Shown here: piece after piece, positions 35,556 through 44,686 of the stretch
Layout: every line of letters begins with the position of its first letter
How positions within the stretch are numbered: the first letter of the stretch is position 1
Source: Bacillus sp. 103mf
Lineage (GTDB): Bacteria; Bacillota; Bacilli; Bacillales; Bacillaceae_G
DNA: 64,000 bases
Direction: 5' to 3'
Assembly: GCF_900116295.1 (NCBI RefSeq)
Contig: NZ_FPAF01000003.1
Location: 310,001 to 374,000 of the forward strand
Notes under the pieces: generated by a model
What the model was told of the DNA's origin: nothing
Databases searched by the model: none
What the model saw: the letters and a program-made list of their open reading frames with translations, nothing else
Made by a program: the position numbers and the translations under genes

Positions 35556-35954
35556 AGGTTGAATTTCACAATTCGTGTTTCTTTAATACTATTTTTGATA
35601 TTGTTCGATTTGGAAATAAAAGTAATCCTATGACCTGTTTTTACACATATCTCGGCTGAACCGCTTAAACGACTTTATTGTAAATTAAACTACTATATTA
35701 TCTTTAAACAATTAAGATTTAACAGCTTTATTATTTAAACAGTAAGTGTTTTAAAAGGTAAAAAACAGCTATTTTTAGCACAAAAATAGTGCTATTTCCA
35801 AGAGGAATTTTTTACTTCTCCTTAGGATAGCACTACACTACATTAAATAATTTTATTGTTACTTTATCCTCACAATTAACAGCACTTTCTAAATTATGTT
35901 CAATCGAACATAATAAAAAATACTCCTCATGTTTGAAAGTGACTTCTTTTTGTT

Positions 35955-37298
35955 TTACTTGATTCGTGAAGGGCTAATATGCTCTAGCCATAGAATCCCA
36001 TCATATTGTTGGTTAGGAATCATGATTTCATCTATAAATCCCCAATACTGCCCGATAATAGGCCTATACATCCAAGAGGTTTCAGGACGATTTTCCTCAC
36101 CTTTTAAATTTACAAATACTTGCGGATGTTGTGCAACTTTCAAAATTTCTTCGACACTATTGGCTTGATGCGTTTCCTTTACAGGAACAAGCTTATGATT
36201 ATCCATACCTAAACTGCTACCACTATATGCAAATAAACCGACTGTGTACATTTGATTTTTTAAATAATGTGGTATCATATCCATCATATTTGGAAATTGT
36301 AATACGGTTTGAACCATTTTAGAATTTTGTTTTCTAATATGATAATTGTGTCCCCACACAATGATTTTTTTATTCTTAAATTGCATTTCGCTTAACCATG
36401 CTAAATTCTGTGCCATCCCTTGCTCTCGATTGTAAAATGGGAAATCATCTGGATATTTTTCAGGTGGAATATTCTTCCGCTCTTTCACATCATTTGGAAT
36501 ACATGTTTTAAGCGCAGAGATTCGAATCTGGATTGACTTTTCTAGAAGATTTACATCATAGGATGCTTTAGGCGCTACTTGTTGCAATTCATTTTTATAG
36601 TGTTGGATAAATTCTTTTATTTTTTCGTATTTGTCCAAAAGGGATGCCTGCATTACCTGAAATTCCTTATAAGAAGAGACAGAACGGTATTTCGGGATTT
36701 CTCCTTCTGCTTCTACAAGTAATTTACCTATCTCAGGATCCAATTTTTCAATCCATTCATTTGTAGATTTTGCAAATATAGCAGTAGCAGCATCCCCAGG
36801 TATTTGTATATCAAATCCCGTTAAAACAAGAGGTGTTCCTTTTTCTTTTTGTTCTTTTATATATTGAATTAATTCTTCCACATCTTCTGTATGCCAAACT
36901 CCCAAAATAGCCTTCTTCATGGCTTGTTCGGCTGTTAGATCATCTATATTTTGATACACAGCATTCGCTTCCGCAAAGCCTGATTCAAATGCGATCACAT
37001 CATAACCCATTTCTTCATGCAAATACTTAATGATACGAACCTTAGATTGATTCATTTCTGTTGAACCATGAGTAGACTCACCTAGTGAAACAATACGTTT
37101 GCCTTGTAAGGTTTGTTTTAAAAATGATAAATCCTCATTCGAACTAGCAGTTGGTTCTTGTAATTTAACTGCATGTTCACGAACCCAATTCTGCCATTTT
37201 TGTTGATCTGCAGGCAGTTCTTCAGCAGATGTTACTGTCGAAAACGTTGTGAGTGCAAATAAAGTAGTTATGAATCCTTTTTTCCATTTTGAAAACAC
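35955..37298 (-). CDS. Secreted erythromycin-esterase-like protein
   Basis: 447 residues. The signal peptide covers about 1-25 (KKGFITTLFALTTFSTVTSA). The body matches the erythromycin esterase (EreA/EreB) superfamily: RIVSLGESTHGSTEMNQSK with the conserved Glu-x-x-His, VIAFESGFAEANAVY, GVWHTEDVEELIQYI, LTGFDIQI and IVWGHNYHIRK with the essential His. B. cereus proteins of this superfamily have been studied, and not all hydrolyse macrolides, so resistance is not implied. ATG 37298 with an AGGAGGGATATG site. The gene appears intact and is of normal AT-rich composition. Confidence 0.88.
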   Translation of the reverse strand: MFSKWKKGFITTLFALTTFSTVTSAEELPADQQKWQNWVREHAVKLQEPTASSNEDLSFLKQTLQGKRIVSLGESTHGSTEMNQSKVRIIKYLHEEMGYDVIAFESGFAEANAVYQNIDDLTAEQAMKKAILGVWHTEDVEELIQYIKEQKEKGTPLVLTGFDIQIPGDAATAIFAKSTNEWIEKLDPEIGKLLVEAEGEIPKYRSVSSYKEFQVMQASLLDKYEKIKEFIQHYKNELQQVAPKASYDVNLLEKSIQIRISALKTCIPNDVKERKNIPPEKYPDDFPFYNREQGMAQNLAWLSEMQFKNKKIIVWGHNYHIRKQNSKMVQTVLQFPNMMDMIPHYLKNQMYTVGLFAYSGSSLGMDNHKLVPVKETHQANSVEEILKVAQHPQVFVNLKGEENRPETSWMYRPIIGQYWGFIDEIMIPNQQYDGILWLEHISPSRIK

Positions 37299-37564
37299 AC
37301 ATATCCCTCCTGTTTTTTATAAATTTTATCAAATAAATCTAATTATCTATCATTAATTTGAATAAATGGTAATAATTAGATTTATATGTTTATACTAGAG
37401 GATGGGATTTATAAAAATCAAGTAGAAAGTATAATGATTCTATAAATTTAAAATGTTACCAAAATAATTTTCCTTCCCCAAGGAATAAGAAAGGGGAAGC
37501 CCAATGAGTAGGAAGGGGATGAGTTTGGGTTGGCGTAAGTCGAACGTTTTTTCTTTCTATTTCT

Positions 37565-37577
37565 GGTTCTGTTGCAA
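37565..37577 (+). repeat. Solo IS6/IS240-type end
   Basis: GGTTCTGTTGCAA, the IS6-family terminal motif without an element attached. The remaining 37299-37697 gap is AT-rich, with a GATATAATTT -10-like sequence near 37607 and nothing else recognised. Confidence 0.5.
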
Positions 37578-37697
37578 GGAGTTGATATTTTAAAAGTTTG
37601 TATTTGTGATATAATTTACATATATAGGAAAGATGAGGGGTTATGATTTAGCTGAGTTTCGCACATAGATGTTATAAATGATGGGGAGGAAATACAT

Positions 37698-38315
37698 ATG
37701 GATAGCATAATTTTTGATTTGGATGGAACTATTTGGGATTCTATAGACACCGTACTACTTGCATGGAATAGTATAGTTGAGGAAAATAAACAAGTAGAAA
37801 AGAAATTAACAAGAAGAGACTTCGAAAGTACTATGGGACTGCAAATGGACGACATAAGTAGCAAGTTATTTCCAAGCTTAGATTTAAACACTCGAACACA
37901 AATAATTAAACAGTGCTTTGAAATTGAAGGTAAATATATAGAGGAACACGGTGGAGCTCTTTTTGAAAACGTGGAAGATGTACTACATAACCTTTCTAAG
38001 AAATATAAACTTTTTATCGTCAGCAATTGTCAACAGGGTTATATTGAGGGTTTTTTTCGGTATCATAAACTTGAGAATTACTTTTTAGATTATGAAAACC
38101 CTAGTAGAACGGGTCTTACAAAAGGAGACAATATCAAATTAATAATTGAAAGAAACAATCTTTCAAAACCTGTTTATGTTGGAGACACAGAGAGTGATCT
38201 AAAGGCGTCTAGGCATGCAGGTATCCCTTTTGTTTATGCAAAGTACGGTTTTGGAAATGTAAGTGAATATGATCAAGTTATAGAGAAATTTGATGATCTT
38301 TTAGACCTATTCTAA
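37698..38315 (+). CDS. HAD-family phosphatase
   Basis: 205 residues, haloacid dehalogenase superfamily of the phosphoglycolate-phosphatase type. Motif I is IIFDLDGTIWDS (nucleophile D8 and acid D10), motif II is the Ser/Thr of FIVSNCQ, motif III is the Lys of GLTKGDNI, and motif IV is VYVGDTESDLKAS. A helical cap lies between residues ~16 and 85. It would dephosphorylate a small metabolite in the cytosol; the substrate is not predictable. GGGAGGAAATACAT precedes ATG 37698. It stands at the edge of a resolvase relic. Confidence 0.88.
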   Translation: MDSIIFDLDGTIWDSIDTVLLAWNSIVEENKQVEKKLTRRDFESTMGLQMDDISSKLFPSLDLNTRTQIIKQCFEIEGKYIEEHGGALFENVEDVLHNLSKKYKLFIVSNCQQGYIEGFFRYHKLENYFLDYENPSRTGLTKGDNIKLIIERNNLSKPVYVGDTESDLKASRHAGIPFVYAKYGFGNVSEYDQVIEKFDDLLDLF

Positions 38316-38377
38316 AGAATAATAACAAATGATTAACAGAATAACAGATTTTTACTTTAAGATATTTCTCGATTTGA

Positions 38378-38646
38378 AAAGGGTTCAATATGGGTTTAAT
38401 TGAAAACATACCAACAGGAAAGCTTGTATTCAACGTCATGAGTACATTTGCTGCATTTGAAAGAGAAATGATAGTAGAACGTACACAAGAAGGTAAAGTA
38501 ATTGCAAAGCTTCCTGAAGATTCTAGAGAAGGTCGATCAAAAAAATTAACAAGAAGCAAATTGAACACGCATTAGTATTATTAGAAAGTCATTCTTATAA
38601 ACAAGTTGAAGAAATAAGAGGTATTAGTAAAAGTATATTAATTTGA
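38378..38646 (+). pseudogene. Tn3-type resolvase/serine recombinase remnant
   Basis: [20 protein letters not shown], then [17 protein letters not shown] are the catalytic-domain end and E helix of a TnpR-like serine resolvase. After a frameshift near 38545, [16 protein letters not shown] and [10 protein letters not shown] continue as its helix-turn-helix. The N-terminal catalytic serine region is absent. This is a dead remnant, perhaps of the same Tn3-family transposon as the fragment at 20274-20961. Confidence 0.75.
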
Positions 38647-38819
38647 GCCAAGAAGAAAGCACAAATCAGCATGCCTTTCAACTAAAAATAAAAGGACTCA
38701 TTAATTGAGTTCTTTTATTTTTAGTTAGTGCCTTTTTCTTTGTTCGAATCAATGTACTTGAGGTTTGTGTAGTAATGGCACAGAAACGGTAGCTTGTTTA
38801 GAAAGAATAACGTTTTTTA

Positions 38820-38845
38820 GTATTTAGAGTTGATGAGCATAGTGT
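38820..38845. repeat. Degenerate IS231-type right end
   Basis: TTTAGAGTTGATGAGCATAG resembles the right end CTTAAGTTGATGGGCATG with several changes. It marks the boundary between the resolvase relic and the DUF4240 gene; no partner left end was found close by. Confidence 0.35.
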
Positions 38846-38863
38846 GCTCCCCCTAGTAGCAAT

Positions 38864-39331
38864 TTATCCTGTCCATTTGCTCTTATTACTGTATGTTTCA
38901 TAATCAAACTTTGGCAGATAATCAAAATCCTCATCATTTTTCTGTTCGTATGCTTCTCTACTTATACTCAATAAAGATTCAAACTCCATATCTTTTGGCA
39001 TTTCCTCTGGATGCTGCAACACATGATAATAAAAATCCCGCCCATTTGCTATAACCATGCATCTTGCATACAGAAAGTTATCTACGGAGAAAAACTCTTC
39101 TTCATCTACATAGGAATACTCACCAATATTTTTGGCGTATTCAACCCCGTCCAAATCATAAAGTAATTTGGAGAGCATGTCCTCGAAAGCAAATATCTCT
39201 TCATTGGATTTTTTACTTAAATAATTTACCGCTTCTTCCAAAACTGTTTCATCATCACCCTCATGTTCCCAATCGAACATATCAATGATTTTCCAAAACT
39301 CGTTCTCGTCCATCTTTAAATCGTTAGACAT
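38864..39331 (-). CDS. DUF4240 family protein
   Basis: About 155 residues from ATG 39331 (GGAGAGGCTTAT before it; the longer frame at 39349 just includes the ribosome site). DENEFWKIIDMFDWEHEGDD, then EEIFAFEDMLSKLLYDLDG and FLYARCMVIANGRDFYYHVL fit the DUF4240 domain, an acidic helical protein found in many bacteria and often next to polymorphic-toxin or immunity genes. Function unknown; an immunity role is inference from the family, and no toxin partner is visible here. Confidence 0.75.
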   Translation of the reverse strand: MSNDLKMDENEFWKIIDMFDWEHEGDDETVLEEAVNYLSKKSNEEIFAFEDMLSKLLYDLDGVEYAKNIGEYSYVDEEEFFSVDNFLYARCMVIANGRDFYYHVLQHPEEMPKDMEFESLLSISREAYEQKNDEDFDYLPKFDYETYSNKSKWTG

Positions 39332-39583
39332 ATAAGCCTCTCCTTTCACTTTTTTAACTAAATAACATTTTTAAAATGAACATATTAAAGCTAAAACTGC
39401 CCTGGTATATGACGGAAAGGAAAAACACATATTAGAGGTTCCTAAATATTAAAATAGTGGAATGAATTTGGGATAATGCGAATTTTACTACTCCCTATAA
39501 AAAAACTTAAGATTGGAAAAAACGTTATTCTTTCTGGAAAATGATAAGAAAGGATAGCGTTTTTTGGTTTAGGAGTACCGCCC

Positions 39584-39712
39584 CATCACCATCAAGTTAA
39601 GAAATTCATTGTTTCCCAAAACGAAAAAAATGAACTGAATTCCCATAGATAACTATGAGGAGATAAAATTTTCGTTTTGGGGATACTTCAAAATATTAGC
39701 TTGATGGGCATG
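39584..39712. repeat. IS231-end MITE, copy 4 (129 bp)
   Basis: Left end CATCACCATCAAGTTAAG, right end TTAGCTTGATGGGCATG, and inner inverted blocks CCCAAAACGAAAAAAATG and AAAATTTTCGTTTTGGGG. The left flank GGAGTACCGCC resembles a Tn4430-like terminal sequence, the known favourite target of IS231. A hairpin AACGTTATTCTTTCT / AGAAAGGATAGCGTT (39515-39560) lies just outside. Confidence 0.65.
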
Positions 39713-39925
39713 CGGCAAGACCTCTGTATAAATAATATTAAATATATATTATTTAGAACTTTTTGTTAAATTGTTGTGAAATTGGAAATGGAGTAGATGG
39801 GTAAGAGTTCTAATTTTAGGGAATAAATATGAAAAAACAATGTTTCATTTACAACTAGTCAAAAAAATTCAATTGTACTTTATAAAAAAGTAGTATGTAT
39901 TAATTTTTAAAAAAGGATGTGCAGT

Positions 39926-40054
39926 ATGAACAAAGAGAAAAAGTACACTGTTGTTGGTACCGATATTGATGAAGTGAAGAAGCTGAATAAGAACTCTGGT
40001 TTAACATATAACGAGGTAAAGCAATTATTAGCAAAACAAATGAAACAAAAGTGA
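39926..40054 (+). CDS. Small conserved-looking cytosolic protein
   Basis: 42 residues (MNKEKKYTVVGTDIDEVKKL ... LLAKQMKQK) with AAAAAGGATGTGCAGT before ATG 39926. Composition is charged and helical (DIDEVKKLNKNSGLTYNEVKQLL), reminiscent of small Bacillus spore-associated or helix-hairpin proteins, though I cannot name the family. Good ribosome site and codon use support a real gene. It stands alone between a MITE and the LysR gene. Confidence 0.55.
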   Translation: MNKEKKYTVVGTDIDEVKKLNKNSGLTYNEVKQLLAKQMKQK

Positions 40055-40104
40055 TTATCCATGAAACCGAAAGTATATTATTATTTTTGGTTCCATGGAT
40101 ACCG

Positions 40105-40956
40105 CTATAATTGATTACACACTAAAAAGGCGTTTATAATAGGAGTTTGTTCTTTAAATGCAAGGCTAATTTGCCGATATTTTTTTTGTTTTAGTTTTTT
40201 TATTTCAATGTTTTTATGGGATTTAAAAAATAGTTCAGGTCCCATGCTAATTCCAATATTTTGTGAAATCATATTAACAATCGTTTCACAATGCAATACT
40301 TCTAATATAATGTTTGGATACACATCATAAGCGGATAAATTTTCTAAAACTAATGACTGATAGGAAGATTTTGGCATAATAAAGTCCATATTAGCAATAG
40401 TTTTTATATCAATTGTTTTCTCATTAACCAGTGGGTGATTTTTTGGTAACCCTAAGACAATTTCATCTTTTGTAATAGGTATTGATGGAAATTGTTTTTT
40501 TGTATCTTCTTCGATAATGAATCCTATATCTACAGTGCCGTTATGAATCCAATCTACAATCTCCATATAAGTACCTTCATATAATATTACCTTAATTTCT
40601 GAGTAGTTCTTTTTAAGCTGAGATAGCATTTTGGGTAATATTTGAGCTGCAGCACTTGTAAATGCGCCTATTTTTAAAGTGCCCTCTAGTTGATTGTTTT
40701 GAAGAGATATTTCTTGTTTAATAATAGCCTCACTGTTTAAAATTTGCCGAATGTGAGGAATAATTCGATCTGCAAAAGCAGTTTTTTGAATCTTTGCTTG
40801 TTTGTTTCGATGTAATAAAGGATAACCAAATTCTTTTTCTAAGCTAGAAATAGCATGACTTACTGCGGATTGTGTCATGTTAAGTTGTTCAGCCGCCCTA
40901 GTGAAATTCCCTAGTTCAACTACTTTTTGGAGTACCTCGTATCTTGCTATAGTCAT
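40105..40956 (-). CDS. LysR-family transcriptional regulator
   Basis: 283 residues. N-terminal winged helix (NFTRAAEQLNMTQSAVSHAISSLEKEFGYPLLHR) and a periplasmic-binding-protein-like effector domain (GTLKIGAFTSAAAQILPKML ... IGFIIEED). The gene runs divergently from an MFS transporter, with ~98 bases to the likely start of that gene, the classic layout of a regulator and its target. The shared DNA contains TCACTAATCACATTATACC, where a binding site could lie. The effector is unknown. Confidence 0.9.
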   Translation of the reverse strand: MTIARYEVLQKVVELGNFTRAAEQLNMTQSAVSHAISSLEKEFGYPLLHRNKQAKIQKTAFADRIIPHIRQILNSEAIIKQEISLQNNQLEGTLKIGAFTSAAAQILPKMLSQLKKNYSEIKVILYEGTYMEIVDWIHNGTVDIGFIIEEDTKKQFPSIPITKDEIVLGLPKNHPLVNEKTIDIKTIANMDFIMPKSSYQSLVLENLSAYDVYPNIILEVLHCETIVNMISQNIGISMGPELFFKSHKNIEIKKLKQKKYRQISLAFKEQTPIINAFLVCNQL

Positions 40957-41054
40957 GAGTTAAATTCATACCTCCTATGCTAAATATTAATTTCACTAAT
41001 CACATTATACCCTTTACGATAGAAAAAGGAATAATTGACAAAAGGGTGATGATA

Positions 41055-42206
41055 TTGAGAAAGATTGTTTTATTAACAATAGGAATGTTTGCGTTAGGAG
41101 TAGATGCTTATGTAATGGCAGGGATTTTACCAAGTATTGCAGATGAATTTCATGTATCTATAGGGAAAGCGGGGCAAGCGGTAAGTGTATTTACATTATG
41201 TTATGCGCTTGCAGCACCTTTGTTTGCTGCAATGATGAGTAAAACGAATGCAAAACATACATTATTAATAGCGTTGTCTATTTTCGTATTAGCCAATGTA
41301 GTAAGTACAATTACAAACAATTTTATCATGTTATTAATTTCAAGAGGAATAGCAGGTATAGGTGCTGGTTTGTATTCACCATTTGCTTCATCTGCAGCTG
41401 TTACATTCGTTCATGAAAGTAAAAAAGGTAGAGCGCTAGGCATGATACTACTTGGAATGAGTGCAGGAACCGTAATAGGTGTTCCTATCGGTATATATAT
41501 TTCGGATATTTATGGGTGGCGCATGACAATATGGTTTATTGTTGCAATCGGTGTAGTAGGAATATTAGGCTTATGGTTTAGGCTTCCAGTCATACAATCA
41601 ACCCATTTACCAACATTAAAAGAACGACTAGCGATGTTTCAAAACAAGGTTATTTCATTGGTCATGTTTATAACAATGATACTAAGTTTTTGTAGCTTAG
41701 GGCTATACACATATTTAGACCTTATCATAGCCTCTTATGGCTTTGAAAAATCCGTAGTCTTTATATGGATGTGGGGAATAGGTGGCATAGGAGGAAGTTT
41801 CATTATAGGATATATAATGGATTTTTATAAGAAACCTAAAATCATATTAATATATCTAATGATTATTATGTTTTTATCTTTAATATGTATGGGGATTTTT
41901 CAACAAATAGCAATTTTGGTGGCTATCTGTTTAATTCTTTGGGGAGCTACTGGATGGGGAGCAGTAGCGACTCAACAAAAAACATTAATTGAAATAAGTC
42001 CAGAACATGCCACTATTTCTATTGCCTTGCTTAGTTCTATTAATTATTTTGCTGGTTCAATGGGAACACTGGCAAATGGTGTATTTCTAGAAAAGGGTAT
42101 AGATCCTTTAAATTTTCCGTATTTTACAGCTGGTATATTAGTAGTTGCAATTGGATTGCAATCTATTTTAATAGTAAAAAAGAAGTATAGTGAAATAAAT
42201 CAGTAA
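41055..42206 (+). CDS. MFS transporter (DHA1-type efflux pump)
   Basis: About 383 residues with 12 predicted membrane helices. Typical MFS elements: GMFALGVDAYVMAGILPSIA in helix 1, SKTNAKHTLLIALSIFVLAN loop 2-3, and SRGIAGIGAGLYSPFA (motif C-like) in helix 5. Start: TTG 41055, 4 bases after AAAGGGTGAT; ATG 41049 is also possible; a longer frame from 40977 lacks a ribosome site. It likely exports drugs or sugars under control of the divergent LysR protein. A terminator follows. Confidence 0.85.
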   Translation: MRKIVLLTIGMFALGVDAYVMAGILPSIADEFHVSIGKAGQAVSVFTLCYALAAPLFAAMMSKTNAKHTLLIALSIFVLANVVSTITNNFIMLLISRGIAGIGAGLYSPFASSAAVTFVHESKKGRALGMILLGMSAGTVIGVPIGIYISDIYGWRMTIWFIVAIGVVGILGLWFRLPVIQSTHLPTLKERLAMFQNKVISLVMFITMILSFCSLGLYTYLDLIIASYGFEKSVVFIWMWGIGGIGGSFIIGYIMDFYKKPKIILIYLMIIMFLSLICMGIFQQIAILVAICLILWGATGWGAVATQQKTLIEISPEHATISIALLSSINYFAGSMGTLANGVFLEKGIDPLNFPYFTAGILVVAIGLQSILIVKKKYSEINQ

Positions 42207-42220
42207 GGTATTGTTTGTAC

Positions 42221-42261
42221 AAAAGTAGTCTAAGTCGCGTATTATGACTTAGACTATTTTT
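42221..42261 (+). terminator. Terminator of the MFS gene
   Basis: AAAAGTAGTCTAAGTC and GACTTAGACTATTTTT pair with one mismatch. The region 42262-42569 is AT-rich promoter DNA of the acyltransferase; I see no further element. Confidence 0.8.
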
Positions 42262-42569
42262 ATTTGTTAAGGATTATTTAAAGAGTCTAATACAATATTT
42301 TATTCTTTTTTCACTTCACTTTCGGTAAGGGAAATGTAATGAAGTAGTTATTTTTATTTGCATAAACAATTTTATAATAATAGATGATATGGTAGAATTT
42401 TATGTATGGTGTGCATTATTATACAAGATAAGTATGTTTATTATGATAATGTACTATTTTTGTAAACCTTTTATTTCGAAATTCGTTTATACTTGTTAAG
42501 TGTAAATTCGTAGAATTTCGTAATGTGAATAGTTACATAGTTTCTAGAGAAAGATGGGGGTGACTGTGA

Positions 42570-44381
42570 ATGCCCACACCATTAAAGAAAAATAGTCGTT
42601 ATATGGTTGGATTAGACAGTTTAAGGGGCCTAGCCATACTAGGTGTTATTTTGTATCATATCAATTTTAACTGGATACCTGGAGGGTTTTTAGGTGTTAC
42701 TGTGTTTTTTGTACTTTCGGGTTATTTAATTACGGATATTCTTGTTGTTGAATGGAAGGAAAAAAGAAGAATCGACTTGAAGAATTTCTGGTTGCGCCGG
42801 GCAAGGAGATTGCTTCCGGGAATGCTTGTCATGCTTGTTATAACTTTAGCTTGGATTACAATTTTTCATAGTTCATTACTTGGAAAAATGCGTGGAGATT
42901 CGGTAGCAGCTTTATTTTATTTTAGTAACTGGTGGTATATTTATCACAAATTATCATATTTTGATAGCTTCGGTAAACTGTCTCCACTAAATCATTTTTG
43001 GTCGTTAGCTGTTGAAGAACAGTTCTATGTGGTCTGGCCTCTTATCATTAGTTTAGGACTTTCTTATATAAAAAAACAATCACGTCTGACTTTATTTATT
43101 TTTCTCGGAGCGATTGCTTCAGCTGTCGCAATGGCAATAATATATGTACCAGGTGCTGATCCAAGTAGAGTGTATTATGGTACTGATACAAGGGCGTTTT
43201 CCTTACTGATTGGTGCAGCACTTGCTTTCATTTGGCCGAGCAGTAGATTAGCTAATAAAATTATTCCACCAGCTCGTCTCGTTCTTGATATAATTGGAGG
43301 AATTGCTCTTCTTATTATTCTTGTTATGTTTTGGAAGACGAATCAATATGATCCATTCCTATACCGCGGGGGAATGTTCCTTTTATCGATTGCTACTGCA
43401 TTATTAGTAGCGAATCTTGCTCATCCAGCTAGCCGTATTAGTGTTTTTTTAAGGTTCAGACCTTTGCGCTGGATTGGAGTTCGATCTTATGGGATATACC
43501 TTTGGCATTATCCGATCATCACATTGACAACTCCACAAGTAAGTACTGGAGAATTTCAGCTTACGAGAGCTATTTTTCAATTTTTTCTTATTTTGTTTAT
43601 TGCGCAGCTTTCATGGAAATTTATCGAAAATCCAATTCGTCAAGGCGCATTGAGGAATATTCGTTTACATAACTTAAGAATAAGAAACTTAGCGTTAGGT
43701 GGTAAGTTAGCTTTAGCGTTTGCAATATTGGTTACTATGACAGCAAGTTTTGGTTTATCAACAGCGGGCAAAGCGAAAGAAAGCCCTAAAAACAAAGTAG
43801 AGGCGGTACAAACACAGCAAAAAGATCAGCCTAAACATCCAGACGCAGTTTTGGAAGAACCGGCTGATAAACCATCACAAAACAAAGAAGAAGTTAAGTC
43901 TGCGGGGGCTAAAGAATCTGCGCCGATCACAGCTATTGGAGATTCAATTATGATTGATGTCTCTCCCAATTTAAAAAATGCATTTCCTAATATTAGGATT
44001 GATGCGAAGATTGGAAGGCAAATGTCTGAAGCGACCTCTGCGGTAGACAGAATGAAAAAAGAGGGTGCTTTAGGGGAGTGCGTTATTATTGGATTAGGTA
44101 CAAATGGCGCATTTACTACTGAGCAAATAACATCACTAATCCAATTAATAGGTAATGAACGTAAAGTAGTATTAATTAATACAAGAGTACCGCGTCCATG
44201 GGAATCATTAGTTAATAAAAAGTTAGAAGAAATAGCATCAAACTTCTCAAATGTTACGCTAGTTGATTGGTATTCAGCTAGTGCTGGGAAGCAAGAATAC
44301 TTTGAACCAGATGGGGTTCATTTGACGAAAGCAGGAGCGGAGGTATATTCTTCACTTATAGTGAAGAGTATTAAAAAGTAG
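42570..44381 (+). CDS. Acyltransferase with SGNH domain, OatA-like
   Basis: 603 residues. The N-terminal acyltransferase-3 domain (residues ~10-385, about ten membrane helices) includes LDSLRGLAILGVILYHINFN, with the conserved Arg and His, GVTVFFVLSGYLIT and FWSLAVEEQFYVVWP. After a polar linker (Lys/Pro/Gln-rich) the outer SGNH hydrolase-like domain carries IGDSIMID (catalytic Ser) and DGVHLTKAG (Asp/His). Proteins of this build O-acetylate peptidoglycan or secondary polymers and so confer lysozyme resistance in Gram-positives. GGGGGTGACTGTGA precedes ATG 42570. Confidence 0.92.
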   Translation: MPTPLKKNSRYMVGLDSLRGLAILGVILYHINFNWIPGGFLGVTVFFVLSGYLITDILVVEWKEKRRIDLKNFWLRRARRLLPGMLVMLVITLAWITIFHSSLLGKMRGDSVAALFYFSNWWYIYHKLSYFDSFGKLSPLNHFWSLAVEEQFYVVWPLIISLGLSYIKKQSRLTLFIFLGAIASAVAMAIIYVPGADPSRVYYGTDTRAFSLLIGAALAFIWPSSRLANKIIPPARLVLDIIGGIALLIILVMFWKTNQYDPFLYRGGMFLLSIATALLVANLAHPASRISVFLRFRPLRWIGVRSYGIYLWHYPIITLTTPQVSTGEFQLTRAIFQFFLILFIAQLSWKFIENPIRQGALRNIRLHNLRIRNLALGGKLALAFAILVTMTASFGLSTAGKAKESPKNKVEAVQTQQKDQPKHPDAVLEEPADKPSQNKEEVKSAGAKESAPITAIGDSIMIDVSPNLKNAFPNIRIDAKIGRQMSEATSAVDRMKKEGALGECVIIGLGTNGAFTTEQITSLIQLIGNERKVVLINTRVPRPWESLVNKKLEEIASNFSNVTLVDWYSASAGKQEYFEPDGVHLTKAGAEVYSSLIVKSIKK

Positions 44382-44472
44382 AGTAATAGCAAATTGATAA
44401 TTTTTCACTTGATTTCACTTGGATGTGTAGAATTTTATTTTTTTTTAATATATTTCTATATGTATACAAATT

Positions 44473-44561
44473 GAAAAAACAACATAATTCCTTTTTTTAG
44501 GAGGGACGAGAGCGTCCGGCCATACATACAATCGGCTTAGATGTCGAAAAATTAAAATGGA
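44473..44561 (+). repeat. Interspersed repeat R, copy 1 (internally deleted)
   Basis: GAGGGACGAGAGCGTCCGGC and GATGTCGAAAAATTAAAATGG are the two ends of the ~200-bp repeat seen intact at 55700 and 58778; the middle (GAAGCGGTCAG ... ) is missing. Confidence 0.6.
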
Positions 44562-44634
44562 TTTTAAAAACATATGGATTATTAGATGGGGATAAAAAAG
44601 AGAGATTGTACTCAAATATAGTTTACATATGAGA

Positions 44635-44666
44635 AGAGAGTCGCGTTGATATGCGACTCTCTTTAT
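44635..44666. terminator. Bidirectional terminator between OatA-like gene and hydrolase
   Basis: AGAGAGTCGC and GCGACTCTCT, 10-bp perfect stem, followed by TT in both senses. Confidence 0.8.
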
Positions 44667-44686
44667 TAAATAAAAAATGTTTTATA

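Larger units (their letters stand above)
33242..35664. mobile_element. TIR-bounded cassette carrying a GC-rich serine hydrolase
   Basis: The left end 33242-33294 (GGGGTTCAGTCGAGATACGT ... TTTTATTTCT) and right end 35612-35664 (inverted) are 53-bp repeats of one family, differing at a modest number of positions; the right terminus is GCGG instead of GGGG. They enclose 2.42 kb with an ABC-ATPase fragment, a short ORF and the serine hydrolase gene, but no transposase. Flanks TTTAA (left) and TTAAA (right) are not an exact duplication. It resembles a non-autonomous Tn3-family cassette; mobility with a helper is inference. Confidence 0.6.
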
